NCBI RefSeq assembly: GCF_000741575.1
Contig: NZ_JGYV01000033.1
Location: forward strand, 1-32,162
Source of the DNA: Bifidobacterium cuniculi
Lineage (GTDB): Bacteria; Actinomycetota; Actinomycetes; Actinomycetales; Bifidobacteriaceae
Length of the DNA: 32,162 nucleotides
Direction: 5' to 3'
Shown here: positions 7,017 through 16,682 of the stretch, in pieces
How positions within the stretch are numbered: position 1 is the stretch's first letter
Layout: each line of letters starts with the position of its first letter
Program-made: the position numbers and the translations under genes
Notes under the pieces: model-generated
The model's database searches: none
What the model saw: the letters and a program-made list of their open reading frames with translations, nothing else
What the model was told of the DNA's origin: nothing

Positions 7017-8660
7017 CTAGACTACGGGGTCTTCCATGATGTCGAACACGAGGGTCGCCTTGCCCGTCTCATCCCCGCTCATCTGCATGAGCCGTACCGG
7101 ATAGGTCCCATCCGGCAGGTCCGGGAACCCGTCCACGTGCAAGTCGAACATCTCCCCCGGCCAGAACGAACCAAAAGGATGCAACGGCAACCCAGACGCA
7201 TCATGGTCGAAAGCGTTCACCTCACCCTTGATCTGCATCAGCGGCCTGTTGTTCGCATTCAGTGACGCCACCGCCAATGACTTGAGGCTGCCGATTTCCT
7301 CGGCCTTCGAATCCGACAGAGTGGCCTCCACCAGGGGCCACCCATCCGCACGGTTCACCAAACTCAAATCTTGTGCCAGATAACACAACGTGCCGGACCC
7401 CGTGCCCGCACCCACCGCGTAGACACGCTCAATCGGCGCAGCCCTATCCACGGTCATGTTCTCCAACGTGGCACCCTCCGCCGGAGTAGACGCCAGGCTC
7501 AAACGACGATCCTGATACAGGTACTGGTCACCATCGCTGCCGGCAACGAACCGGAAGCGAACATGCTGCCCATCCTCCGTAAGGTAGGGGCGAAACTGCA
7601 TGTCAGGACCACCGGACGAGTTCGCAATGGTCTTCAGGATGTCAGCCGCGGCATGATTCGTCACATTGAAATCGCGATAGATGACGTCCGTGGTCTTCTG
7701 CTCGGTCGTCTTCGCCGGCCCATCGGTCTTCTTCGAACTGCCCGTCTGCTTACCATTACTGTCGTACGTGTACGTGGTGGTGGTTTTCGTGACCGTCTTC
7801 TCCACCACATAACCTTTTTCCTCGGTGACGGTCTTCACCTCGACCACGGTCTTGCCCGTCGTGATCGTCTTGTTCACCTGGCGGGTCTTCTCCACCCGCT
7901 TCCCGTTCGACCACACCGTGTACTTCTCATTAACCTTCACCGTCTTGGACGTCACCGTTTCCGTATGGTCCGTCACCGTCACCTTGCCGCCCTCGGTCAC
8001 GGTCTCGGTCCACCCGTTCGGCTTGGTCACCTTCTTCGTGACCTTCTCCGACGAATCCACCTGGTCCGGGTCATCACCCGACACCTCCGGCAACTGGTGA
8101 GAACCCTTCTCATTCAAATACGGCAGGTCAATCGGCAGGGCGCCACCCGGCTTCGCCTCCGTACACTCCCGAATCACCTCGCACGCCACCGCACGCCACG
8201 ACAGGTTAGACCACTTGTACTCCCCCTTCGAGGAATTGTTCGGCCCAGACCCGAACCCACCCTCATGCACCAGGAACCGTGACTCCAACAAGCCAAGCAT
8301 GCTCACGAACGGCATGCTCACGTCATCACGACTCGACGTGCGCACACCCAACGCCCCGGCCAGAATCGGCCGGCCAGGAAGATTCAGGTCATCCGCGGCA
8401 CTATGCCAAAACAGGACGATGCCACGCTTGTACGGCATCAACGCGGAAGCCCGCGCAGCCGCATCCACGCCCGGAATCTGAGCCCACGGAAGCTCGATAC
8501 CACCAATCTCGTCCTCCCCGAACCCCTTATCCTTCGACGTCGAAAACGAGGCGTCGGACACGCTCATGCTCCACGTGAACGACGGAACATCAATCTGCTG
8601 CGCCAACAACCCGGTCATCGTGTCATACAGGAAAATGTTCCAACCGTCCGCATAGCTCAT
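7017..8660 (-). CDS. Tail hub / Tal-like minor tail protein (Gp37-like) with Val/Thr-rich insert
   Basis: 547 residues. ATG at 8658-8660 shares bases with the preceding TAA stop (GGTAATG). The flanks (MSYADGWNIFLYDTMTGLLA to about residue 190, and about 335 to the end, with GSFWPGEMFDLHVDGFPDLP near the C-terminus) resemble siphovirus ReqiPepy6 Gp37-like tail proteins, which act as a baseplate hub. Between them, residues about 200-328 are a low-complexity stretch of alternating Val/Thr/Lys (KVTKKVTKPNGWTETVTEGG, then TVTKTTTTYTYDSNG) that the family does not normally need. It lies between the distal tail region and the fibre, as a hub should. Family assignment is moderate; the insert is seen directly. 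Confidence 0.7.
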   Translation of the reverse strand: MSYADGWNIFLYDTMTGLLAQQIDVPSFTWSMSVSDASFSTSKDKGFGEDEIGGIELPWAQIPGVDAAARASALMPYKRGIVLFWHSAADDLNLPGRPILAGALGVRTSSRDDVSMPFVSMLGLLESRFLVHEGGFGSGPNNSSKGEYKWSNLSWRAVACEVIRECTEAKPGGALPIDLPYLNEKGSHQLPEVSGDDPDQVDSSEKVTKKVTKPNGWTETVTEGGKVTVTDHTETVTSKTVKVNEKYTVWSNGKRVEKTRQVNKTITTGKTVVEVKTVTEEKGYVVEKTVTKTTTTYTYDSNGKQTGSSKKTDGPAKTTEQKTTDVIYRDFNVTNHAAADILKTIANSSGGPDMQFRPYLTEDGQHVRFRFVAGSDGDQYLYQDRRLSLASTPAEGATLENMTVDRAAPIERVYAVGAGTGSGTLCYLAQDLSLVNRADGWPLVEATLSDSKAEEIGSLKSLAVASLNANNRPLMQIKGEVNAFDHDASGLPLHPFGSFWPGEMFDLHVDGFPDLPDGTYPVRLMQMSGDETGKATLVFDIMEDPVV

Positions 8661-9586
8661 TACCGTGCCGCCCCCGCATCCCAAATCGAAAACCTACGCC
8701 CCACCCACACCTCAGCAGTGCCGGCGCCGCCGCTGTAATGGAAATTAGGCTTACTGCCATACCCGAACCAACCACCCACTTCCGCCGTATGCTCACCGGC
8801 AGGAATCTCCGCCGTATACGACGTTTCATGGGTCGTCCACGATGTCGCATGAGACACGAAATTCACCGCAGAATGGTCGAGGACCTTCCCGTCCACGTAG
8901 AACGCCATTGCCCATTCACTGATGGAATCCTTGGTCGCCCCCTGAGCCGAAAAGTTGCACTTGTAGTCGAACCGGAGGATACGGTCGGACGGCAACGTAA
9001 ACGACACCTTCTGCATCTTCACGATGACAGCCGCCGCGGCTGTCCACGAGAAGTCCTGCCGTAGCCATGACTCCGCGATCTTGCCACGGTTCGCACCATA
9101 CGGCAGCGCATAATTCACCGTCTCGTACTTCGTCGTGCTCTGCGTGCTCGTGGCCCCCGCAGGCATGAGCCTGGCACCAATCTCCGTACAGCCAGCAGGA
9201 ATCGCCGGTTTCACAGGAGACACGGCAGGAACCCCCTGGGTCACGCCGACATGCACACGGTTATCTGGGTCCGCAGGATACTCCGGCGAATTGTTCGCCC
9301 TGATCCACACCACGTCGATACGAGGGTTGGAAGGGTCGCCGGCAGAAACTCGGTTCTCCGTGGCGCCGCCCTCCCAGTAGGCCAGCATCATTCCATCCGA
9401 CGGGGCACGCTGCACGACCGCGCACCCCGCCGACACCGCATAGGAAAGATCGGACCGGCCGGTCACGCCCAAACCGTAGATCACGCCCGTATCTTGGAAA
9501 TACGAGCCAAGAATCAGCCGATGAGTAAGCGGAGTGACACCCACATTATCCGTAGTGGCGCTCACGCCCAAAGCCGTAGTAGCCAT
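8660..9586 (-). CDS. Baseplate / minor tail protein
   Basis: 308 residues from ATG 9584-9586 (MATTALGVSATTDNVGVTPL). The AGGAAGG ribosome binding site sits nine bases upstream, inside a hairpin (see 9595-9636). The frame is open further upstream, but those codons cover the hairpins and have no start signal, so the shorter start is chosen. The N-terminal half (GVTGRSDLSYAVSAGCAVVQ, then PSNPRIDVVWIRANN) resembles baseplate or head-fibre proteins with an N-terminal knob; the C-terminal half is beta-rich and Trp/Tyr-rich (GWFGYGSKPNFHYSGG) and may be a binding domain. It lies between Dit and the hub. Function is by position and weak similarity. Confidence 0.65.
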   Translation of the reverse strand: MATTALGVSATTDNVGVTPLTHRLILGSYFQDTGVIYGLGVTGRSDLSYAVSAGCAVVQRAPSDGMMLAYWEGGATENRVSAGDPSNPRIDVVWIRANNSPEYPADPDNRVHVGVTQGVPAVSPVKPAIPAGCTEIGARLMPAGATSTQSTTKYETVNYALPYGANRGKIAESWLRQDFSWTAAAAVIVKMQKVSFTLPSDRILRFDYKCNFSAQGATKDSISEWAMAFYVDGKVLDHSAVNFVSHATSWTTHETSYTAEIPAGEHTAEVGGWFGYGSKPNFHYSGGAGTAEVWVGRRFSIWDAGAAR

Positions 9587-9594
9587 ACTAAAAA

Positions 9595-9636
9595 GCCTTC
9601 CTAAAACAAGGAAGGCACCCCTCATAAGGGTGCCTT
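9595..9636 (-). promoter_or_regulatory. Two mutually exclusive hairpins in leader of the 8660-9586 gene
   Basis: On the minus-strand RNA, a 9-bp stem (arms 9628-9636 and 9612-9620, seven-base loop) is followed by CCTTGTTTT, like a weak terminator. A second 7-bp stem (arms 9610-9616 and 9595-9601) reuses 9612-9616 and pairs the AGGAAGG ribosome binding site at 9596-9602. Both cannot form fully at once, so either transcription or translation of the next gene could be tuned. This is seen in the sequence; function is inferred. Confidence 0.55.
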
Positions 9637-9666
9637 CACCGAACCAGAAAAGAGCCCGACAGGCTC

Positions 9667-10620
9667 CTACATCCACGTGTCATAAGACACTGCGTCAACC
9701 CAGCCGTTCCCAAGCGTACGCAACGTCACCGTAATGGAATCCCCCGGTTCAATCACGGGAAAACCACGCTTCAACAACGTGCGTGACACGTCCAAACCGC
9801 CAACAGTCGCAGTCCGCGACCGCGAATCCAACACCAACGGCGTACCATATACCGGCTGGGAACACTGCAACCACAGCCCGGTCCCCTCAACCACCAAGTC
9901 CACGCCGTTCGGCATCGGCCCATTCACTGTAAACACCGGATACGCACGCGACGAACCATCATTGCGCAAGGTGACCTGGTTGGGCCGCTCCACGTTATCC
10001 GTCAGAATATATGTCAACGGATACCGGAGCCCCGTCACACCCGCCAGCGTCTCCGCCAACACAGACGTCGAATTGTTCGCCTCACCAGTCCACCACGTCA
10101 ACAATCCGGGCCCATACGACAAGCCAGACCCATCCCCGTCAACACCATGCGCCAGCATCTGCCCCGAATGAGGAACCGTGCTCAACAGTTCAGGACGCAC
10201 ACAGACCACGTTTAATGTGCCCTGCATCCAATCCCGCTCCCACGTCGCCGGACCCTCAAACGACACCATGCCCTCACACCAACAATCCCGAGACTGATCC
10301 ACCAGCCTCACCCGAGTGTTACGGTGAACGAACACGCGCACCTGGTCAAACAAGCGAAGCGTATCATCCCTATCCACACCCCACGCCGCAAAACTGATTT
10401 GCACCGTACGAGTCGCATACGAAATCAACGAATCCGGCACATCATGCGCACCATCACCCTGACCCCGCTCAACCGTCCCAGTTTTCACATCCGGCGACGA
10501 ATACCAGCCGTCAATACCCTCTTCAAGGAAAAACAACTGGCCCGGAAGCCCACTGTTGCCCTCAAGACGAACAGTGGGCACCCCCGGCGCAGACAGCTCA
10601 ATGAAACCAATATCAGGCAT
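9667..10620 (-). CDS. Distal tail protein (Dit-like, siphovirus-type tail component)
   Basis: 317 residues. The chosen start is ATG 10618-10620, with GAGGG seven bases upstream lying in the end of the tape measure gene; an in-frame TTG two codons earlier is less likely. The N-terminal half has the features of the Dit family (PF05709 type): FIELSAPGVPTVRL at the start, a conserved SYATRTVQISFAAWG strand, and the LFDQVRVFVHRNTRVRLV segment; then VSFEGPATWERDWMQGTLNV, which closes the belt-forming ring domain. The C-terminal half, with its GLWLQCSQPVYG and TVGGLDVSRTLLKRGFPVIE segments, forms the galectin-like part. Dit makes the hexameric ring joining tail tube and baseplate. Its place just after the tape measure is the standard one. 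Confidence 0.85.
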   Translation of the reverse strand: MPDIGFIELSAPGVPTVRLEGNSGLPGQLFFLEEGIDGWYSSPDVKTGTVERGQGDGAHDVPDSLISYATRTVQISFAAWGVDRDDTLRLFDQVRVFVHRNTRVRLVDQSRDCWCEGMVSFEGPATWERDWMQGTLNVVCVRPELLSTVPHSGQMLAHGVDGDGSGLSYGPGLLTWWTGEANNSTSVLAETLAGVTGLRYPLTYILTDNVERPNQVTLRNDGSSRAYPVFTVNGPMPNGVDLVVEGTGLWLQCSQPVYGTPLVLDSRSRTATVGGLDVSRTLLKRGFPVIEPGDSITVTLRTLGNGWVDAVSYDTWM

Positions 10621-10622
10621 AA

Positions 10623-13600
10623 TCAAACCCTCGCCATCCTCGAAGCATTACGGAGCAACGCGGACTGTTGAATCTGAGCCGCCGAATGCAAATCCTGATC
10701 CGAACGAACAATCTTCGTGGAGCTATTAATCGTCTGGTTAATAGTCGTACCAGCGTTAGGCACTTCAATCTTGATATCACCGCCGAACCATTCCTTCACC
10801 CGGCCACCAGTCGCATACGCAGCCTTCGCAAGATTCGACGCACTGTTCAAATACGCGGCACCAGCATGAGCAAGCGCATATTCAGCACTACCCGTCGCAT
10901 TCAACGCATGAAGGAAATTCGGACCAACCGTCTTATCCAACTTACGCACCGCAGCAGCACGAATCACATGCTCACCATTCGACAACATCGCAGGAATCGA
11001 ATCCGACGTACCAGACCCAGGCCCATGGATACGACCGCCAGTAGCCACATGAGCCTCACCATCCTTCGTGGTGACAATCTTCACATAGCGAGTAGCAACA
11101 GTCGTACCATCAGTACGAGCAATAGCGCTAATCACACTATCAGCGTCACTGGAATCACCCTGGACCCTCGCCCAAGGCCTTGCAATGGTCCTACCACTAA
11201 AGCCCATAATCGCTTTGATCGCGTTCCTCGCATTAGTATTCTCACCTTGCACACGAGCCCAAGGCCTAGCAATAGTCGAAGCACCATACTTGCTAATCGC
11301 ATTGATCGCGTTCTGAGCATTCGTCTTCTCACCCTGTACGCGAGCCCACGGGGTAGCAATCGTCTTGGAACCAAACGCAGCAACCGCGTTCATCACATTC
11401 CACGCCTGGTCAGCATTACCCTCGACCATCACCTTCTTCGGGGGGATAATCAAGGCCATGATGCCAGCCACGACCGCAGCAACACCCTTCACAGGGTCCT
11501 CCACAGCCTCAACCGGAACCTTCTTCGCTGGACCATTCACCGCCGCATACGTCACCAACTGGCCATCAGCAGAAGACGTGTCCGCATTGATAGCAATATC
11601 CTTCGGGCCAGCAGGTTCAGTGACGAACGCGGAAACCTTCTCTTTCGCGCCTTCCGTATCGGCTTCGACCTTGGTTTTCTTCTGCGACGGCAACTCTTCC
11701 AGCGCCTTCACATAAGCCTCGAGATCGGAATACCCATACCGCTGGAACCGCATGCGCGTATCCTTCGCTTCAGGAATGCTATCCACGAGGTCCTTGATTG
11801 CCTGAATCGGGTCCTTGCCCTCTGCCTGAGCCTTGACAATCACGTCCTTGACCTCGGGTACGTCCTTGAATGCAAGAAGCAACGCATCCACGTCCGACTT
11901 GCCTTCAGCGCGAGCCTTCAGATATGCCTCGTATACTTTCCCGTCAAACGTGGAAAGCAACTGGTCCATATCGTTCAGCTGTGTCACCACGGTCTGAGTG
12001 CCGTCTGCCTTGGTGTAGATCGTGAACTCATGAGTCCCCTCAGAGACCTCAGCCATCATCCGTGACAAATCCTCCGGCGTAATGTCACCGGACATGACCA
12101 GTTTCATTGTCAATTCACGAACCTGGTCACGGGATTCATCTGGGAACAGGAACTGCATCATATTCACCAAGTTCACTAGGTCTGTCTTCGCCTGCAACGT
12201 TTCCACGCTCACCTTGGTACGGACCTCTTCAGGAGTGCCCAACAAAGTCTGCACCAAAGCGTCCGCCTGATCGTCAGCGACACCGGCTTCAAGAGCGACC
12301 TGCCTCAACTGGTCAGCCATCTCACCATGCTTGGCAACGACCGTATCCGCCTCAGCGCCACTGGCAATCATCGCATCCACATAGGCGTTCTGATTGTCAG
12401 CCAAACCGATAAGCATGTCGGACGCATATCGGCCCGCCTCGGTAGTCATGTTGAACGACTTCTCCTGCTTATTCCACACGTCAGCCGAGTTCTTCGCGTT
12501 CTCACGCAAAGTATCCATCGCCGGGTTCAACTGCTTATCCAAGAACTCGTAATACGACTTCTCGGCCGCAGTCTTCTTCGTGAACGCAGACCTATCCTTG
12601 TCCAAAACAGAAGACATCTTCGACGTGACCGCAGAAAGACGTTCCGTCCGTTCCGTAGCGGTCAGCAAACTTTCCGCCACGGATTCAATGCTCTGCCCCT
12701 GGTCTCGCAGACTATCCACCCAAGCATCGGTCTTGCCAACAGAACGAGCCTTGACCTTCAACTCGTTTTCCATGGAATTGACCAGTTTCGCCAGTTCTTC
12801 ACTCGCAGTCCTGGCGGCATCCGCCCGCTCCTTGTACTCCTTGGACACTTCGCCATCAGTACTCATCTGCAATTCTATGTTGGACTGAGCAAGATCATTC
12901 AAAACCTTGTCGTAATCAGCGACATCCTGCCGAGAACCAGACAAAGCCTTCGCCATGTTCGTGCTGCTCTCGCCAATCGTGTCCAAAGCCTCAGAAATCG
13001 AACTGAAATCAGCCTTGGTGGGGTCGATATTGTCCCAGAAATCACGCGACTCATCGAGTGCTTTCTGAGCGGCAACACCGAAATTATTCAACCCCTTACC
13101 TACTTCTTCCAGCGTGGTCGGCGCTTCAGTCAGGGCGCCCGGCGTGGAACGCAAAACCTCATTGAACGATTCCTGCGTATCCTTCGCCTTAGCCACATGC
13201 TGCTGGTAGCTGGAGAACACGGTAGCCAAATCGCCGAGAGCCAAACCAAAAGCCACAGTAGGCAGAGCAGACTTCATTACGCCACCCAAGAGGCTTAGTA
13301 TGCCCTTAGATTGGCCGGCGGAAGTACCAACCGCAGCCAACTGGGTAGCAGCACCCGCAGCGTTTTGTGCCGTGCTCTGCAACCCGGACGCATTATCGGA
13401 CAGGACACCCTTGATGTTGCCGTTCTTCAACTGCAACTGCGCCCTGACCAAGCTGCCGAAGCTGATTCCGGCCGTGTCGGCGCTCATGCCGAGCTTCTGA
13501 AGCATGCCCTGGTATTCGATGGTTTTCTGCACGTTTTCCAACATGCCGAGCTTCAGCGAATCCAAAGCGCTCTTGCCAGCACGGCCGAATGTCATCCAAA

Positions 13601-16600
13601 TACCGGCAGCGCCCTTGACGGCATCCGGCAACGAGTCGAACGCTTTCGCCACCTGCTCCGTGACCTTCGCAATCGACTCGATCGTCGGCGCCACAGCCTT
13701 CAACGTGGACGAGAACGTACTGCCGAACGTCTTGGTCAACTGGCCGGCCATCTCCACCAGATTGCGAATCATCGGAGACGCACTGTCCAACGCCTTCGTA
13801 ATCGAAGAGAACCCGTCACGCACGCCTTCGGAGAACTTGCTGATGGACGGACTGATCTTCGACAGCATGCTCGACATGTCACTGACCACATTGCCCGTCA
13901 ACTCGCCCAGGTTCTTCATCACGTTGGCGACGTCGTCGCGCATCTTGTTCGCAGCTTGTCCAACGTCACTGAATGCGTCACGCATGCCATGCTGGGCGTC
14001 CTGGGCGCCGCGCACCCACGCCTGCATCGTCTCCTGGAAGCTGACTGAGTGGACGGCTTCGTTGGCCTTCTGCAAGTTCACGGCGAACCGTTCCAAACCA
14101 TTCTGGTTCTGGCTCAGCGGTTCGAACACGCCCTTGATGATGTCCTTCAACGCGAAGAACGACTCGCCAAGATACCCGGCCTGCTCCTTGACCTTCGCCA
14201 TCGCCGTGTCAACAGTCGCCGTGTCCTTCTGCACCTCGGACGCCCACGTAGCAAACCACGTCACATTCCGACTAATCCAATTAGCGAACTGCGGCAAATA
14301 CTGGCCTCCAGCATCCGCCAAATCCAACACGGAACGAACCAAACCGTTGATACCGGGAGTGAGAGCGTCCACGCTGTCGTTCACATGGGTGAACACGCGA
14401 GCCACCTGCCCGACCTTGCCGGACTCCGTGACCATGCGCATCACACCCTCAACGACCACACCCTCCTTCTCAGCCAGCGACACCATGGCCGGAGCCAACA
14501 CGTCACCAATCTGAACACCAAGGTCCTTGATCGCCGGAGCAGCCTTCCCATAAAACGCCTTCTGCACCTGCGAAGCCATGTTCTCCATGGCCGTACCCGC
14601 AAGAGAAACATTCTCCTTCCACGCGGCACCCTCTTCGCCCATAATCATACGAAGATTCGCATACGCAGCGCCCAGGCCGATAAGCGCAACCGGAGCAGCA
14701 TACGCAGCCTTCGACAGACTCACGATGCTCTTACCAAGCCCACCGACAGTGCCTGCCAGGTTGATCGCGCCGGCACCAATATCCGACAACACAGTCGAAA
14801 CCAGTGCAAGCTTCGGCACCTTACGGTCCAACGTGTCAAACAAGTTCACAAGATTCTGGAACGAGTTCTCCACACCCTTCAAGCCAGTAGCACCATACGT
14901 CATGCCGCCAAGAATCTTCCCCATATCCGTACCACGGAACCGGGCAAAAATATCCACCGTACGAGGCCTGGTGAACGACGCAAGATGAGCACGGGCAAGA
15001 GCCGTCTCCACATCCACGTCCATCTTCATCTCGTCATAGTCGTTCTGAAGATCACGAAGCTTACGGCGAGCATTCATATCGTCAATGTCGATATCGACGT
15101 CGAAGTCGATTTCGTCGCCCTTGCGGATGCTTTCTGCCGCCTGGCGCATCTTCGCCACCGTGGTCTGCACGTCCACTTCAACATCGACAGGAACGGTCAC
15201 ATGTTGACGCTTCAACACTTCCAGTTGGCGCTGCAAATCGTCGGCAGCATCGTCATACACGCGGGCACGAATCTCAACAGTGACACGCTCGTCAAGACTT
15301 GCCATGGCACGGCCCACGCGCGTCATTTCCGCGTCGAAACGCTTCGTTTCCAACTCGACGGCGATCTTGTACTTGTCCTTGCCGAGCTGGGCGTACTTCT
15401 TGCGTAGATTCGTCAGGGTCTTCTCGTGCGTGGAGATGACCTTGTCCATGTCGGCCATGGCCTTCTTGTGCTTCTCCAAGCCGTCCAGCCCGTACTTGTG
15501 GGCTTTGACGATGGAATCCCCGTAATGCTTGTAGTCTTCACGAGCCTTGCTGATACGCTTCGACTGTTCAGCCATTTCACGCTTGAACTTGGTTGCAATA
15601 TCGGCCGCATTGTCCTCGGCCATGGCGAACTTCTTCACCGAAGCCGTCGCCTTGCCCAAGTCACGAACCACCGTCTTGGTATCCACTTTTCCCATGGCAC
15701 GAGTCATCTCCTGCCACGCCTCAGTAGACTCCTCGCTACGGCCAACCATCTTCGCAATGGCACTATCCGCCTGACTGAAACCACGCACCACCTTCGCCAT
15801 ACGGTCCGGGTCAGACTTGTAGATTTCACGAGACGACTCCAACGCCTTGCCCAGCGCAGCCTCATTATCCACAATGGACTTCTGCACATAATCCAAGTCA
15901 CGAAGCTGTTTGCTATACGACTCCAACTGCTTCGCCGCGTTTGCTCGGACAGTAGGAAGATTCTGGGGGTCGTTGGCAACGCGAATCAGATTCTGTACCT
16001 TATACAATTCCTGCAAAGAGTCCTTGAGCTTCTTGATTTGGGTGTGAATCTTTTCACCCCCGCCAATCGACTCACCGTAAAGGTTGTCGAGGTCAAGGCG
16101 CTCAAAAGTCTTAAGGCCCTTGCCGTTGAAGAAGTCCTTCATGTTCTTCTTGTAGAACTTCTGAAGGTTCGCCTGCCGGTCCTTCAGTGACTTCGCTTCG
16201 GCAGCCTCACGATTCTTCAGTTCCTTCGCGTGGCGGTCCGTGATGCTCTTCTCAGTGCTGGCGAACTTGTCCCACCAAGCGTCTGCCGCGTCACGCGCCT
16301 TCTTCGTATCCGCACTGATCTCGACCGGCTTCTTCGCCCAGTCATCCCGAAGCTTCTGCCCCGCCGTCTGAAGATTACGCAACTGCCGGTCGTCCACACG
16401 GATAGCGAAGTCCATGTGCCCGTTCCGACCGTCCCACTTACGGAACGCCGACTGCGCCATGGCATCATCCACGTTGAAATTCAGATCGACCGTCGCGTCG
16501 TCAATCTTCTCCAACGCTTCACGAAGCTTACGCGCGAAACCGCGAGTATTCGGCTCAACGTCGATAATAACCTTGCCTGCGAGGAATCCTTCACCAGCCA

Positions 16601-16601
16601 T
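10623..16601 (-). CDS. Tail tape measure protein
   Basis: 1992 residues, ATG at 16599-16601 with AAGGGG nearby upstream. The first 500 residues are highly charged and helical (KVIIDVEPNTRGFARKLREA at the start, typical of actinophage tape measures). Hydrophobic stretches near residues 620-650 (AAPVALIGLGAAYANL) and 1705-1720 (AAVVAGIMALII) may insert into the host membrane. Residues about 1710-1830 carry 29-residue repeats. Near the C-terminus are TGGRIHGPGSGTSDSIPAML and NGEHVI, a motif common at the end of tape measures. By the known ratio of about 0.15 nm per residue, the tail should be near 300 nm. No lysozyme or peptidase motif was found. Upstream are the frameshifted chaperones, as usual. 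Confidence 0.95.
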   Translation of the reverse strand: MAGEGFLAGKVIIDVEPNTRGFARKLREALEKIDDATVDLNFNVDDAMAQSAFRKWDGRNGHMDFAIRVDDRQLRNLQTAGQKLRDDWAKKPVEISADTKKARDAADAWWDKFASTEKSITDRHAKELKNREAAEAKSLKDRQANLQKFYKKNMKDFFNGKGLKTFERLDLDNLYGESIGGGEKIHTQIKKLKDSLQELYKVQNLIRVANDPQNLPTVRANAAKQLESYSKQLRDLDYVQKSIVDNEAALGKALESSREIYKSDPDRMAKVVRGFSQADSAIAKMVGRSEESTEAWQEMTRAMGKVDTKTVVRDLGKATASVKKFAMAEDNAADIATKFKREMAEQSKRISKAREDYKHYGDSIVKAHKYGLDGLEKHKKAMADMDKVISTHEKTLTNLRKKYAQLGKDKYKIAVELETKRFDAEMTRVGRAMASLDERVTVEIRARVYDDAADDLQRQLEVLKRQHVTVPVDVEVDVQTTVAKMRQAAESIRKGDEIDFDVDIDIDDMNARRKLRDLQNDYDEMKMDVDVETALARAHLASFTRPRTVDIFARFRGTDMGKILGGMTYGATGLKGVENSFQNLVNLFDTLDRKVPKLALVSTVLSDIGAGAINLAGTVGGLGKSIVSLSKAAYAAPVALIGLGAAYANLRMIMGEEGAAWKENVSLAGTAMENMASQVQKAFYGKAAPAIKDLGVQIGDVLAPAMVSLAEKEGVVVEGVMRMVTESGKVGQVARVFTHVNDSVDALTPGINGLVRSVLDLADAGGQYLPQFANWISRNVTWFATWASEVQKDTATVDTAMAKVKEQAGYLGESFFALKDIIKGVFEPLSQNQNGLERFAVNLQKANEAVHSVSFQETMQAWVRGAQDAQHGMRDAFSDVGQAANKMRDDVANVMKNLGELTGNVVSDMSSMLSKISPSISKFSEGVRDGFSSITKALDSASPMIRNLVEMAGQLTKTFGSTFSSTLKAVAPTIESIAKVTEQVAKAFDSLPDAVKGAAGIWMTFGRAGKSALDSLKLGMLENVQKTIEYQGMLQKLGMSADTAGISFGSLVRAQLQLKNGNIKGVLSDNASGLQSTAQNAAGAATQLAAVGTSAGQSKGILSLLGGVMKSALPTVAFGLALGDLATVFSSYQQHVAKAKDTQESFNEVLRSTPGALTEAPTTLEEVGKGLNNFGVAAQKALDESRDFWDNIDPTKADFSSISEALDTIGESSTNMAKALSGSRQDVADYDKVLNDLAQSNIELQMSTDGEVSKEYKERADAARTASEELAKLVNSMENELKVKARSVGKTDAWVDSLRDQGQSIESVAESLLTATERTERLSAVTSKMSSVLDKDRSAFTKKTAAEKSYYEFLDKQLNPAMDTLRENAKNSADVWNKQEKSFNMTTEAGRYASDMLIGLADNQNAYVDAMIASGAEADTVVAKHGEMADQLRQVALEAGVADDQADALVQTLLGTPEEVRTKVSVETLQAKTDLVNLVNMMQFLFPDESRDQVRELTMKLVMSGDITPEDLSRMMAEVSEGTHEFTIYTKADGTQTVVTQLNDMDQLLSTFDGKVYEAYLKARAEGKSDVDALLLAFKDVPEVKDVIVKAQAEGKDPIQAIKDLVDSIPEAKDTRMRFQRYGYSDLEAYVKALEELPSQKKTKVEADTEGAKEKVSAFVTEPAGPKDIAINADTSSADGQLVTYAAVNGPAKKVPVEAVEDPVKGVAAVVAGIMALIIPPKKVMVEGNADQAWNVMNAVAAFGSKTIATPWARVQGEKTNAQNAINAISKYGASTIARPWARVQGENTNARNAIKAIMGFSGRTIARPWARVQGDSSDADSVISAIARTDGTTVATRYVKIVTTKDGEAHVATGGRIHGPGSGTSDSIPAMLSNGEHVIRAAAVRKLDKTVGPNFLHALNATGSAEYALAHAGAAYLNSASNLAKAAYATGGRVKEWFGGDIKIEVPNAGTTINQTINSSTKIVRSDQDLHSAAQIQQSALLRNASRMARV
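11110..11450 (-). repeat. Tandem 87-bp (29-residue) repeats inside the tape measure gene
   Basis: Three clear copies of PWARVQG-x-x-[TS]-[ND]-A-x-x-[AV]-I-x-A-I, each ending in a TIAR or TT boundary, recur every 87 bases, with a fourth weaker copy upstream (PPKKVMVEGNADQAWNVMNA). The DNA also repeats: GCCCAAGGCC followed by T/A then GCAAT appears at 11171 and 11255. These are probably internal duplications that lengthen the tape measure. Confidence 0.8.
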
Positions 16602-16632
16602 ACCCGCACCCCTTATCGCGCATAAAAATGTG

Positions 16633-16664
16633 AGGGCCAGCAGCCCGCCCCGGCTACCGGCCCT
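16633..16664 (-). terminator. Hairpin with U-run upstream of the tape measure gene
   Basis: Minus-strand RNA: outer 6-bp stem AGGGCC/GGCCCT around an inner GTAGCC/GGCTGC stem (one G-U pair), then CACATTTTTAT. It lies between the chaperone stop (16683) and the tape measure start (16601) and looks like an intrinsic terminator or attenuator. Confidence 0.6.
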
Positions 16665-16682
16665 CCCCTGTTTGTTCTGTCC

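Noticed and set aside
5683..7020. Long plus-strand open frame (445 codons) across the fibre gene
   Set aside because: It lies opposite the fibre's coding frame, is Arg-rich as expected of an antisense of GC-rich coding DNA, and has no ribosome binding site.
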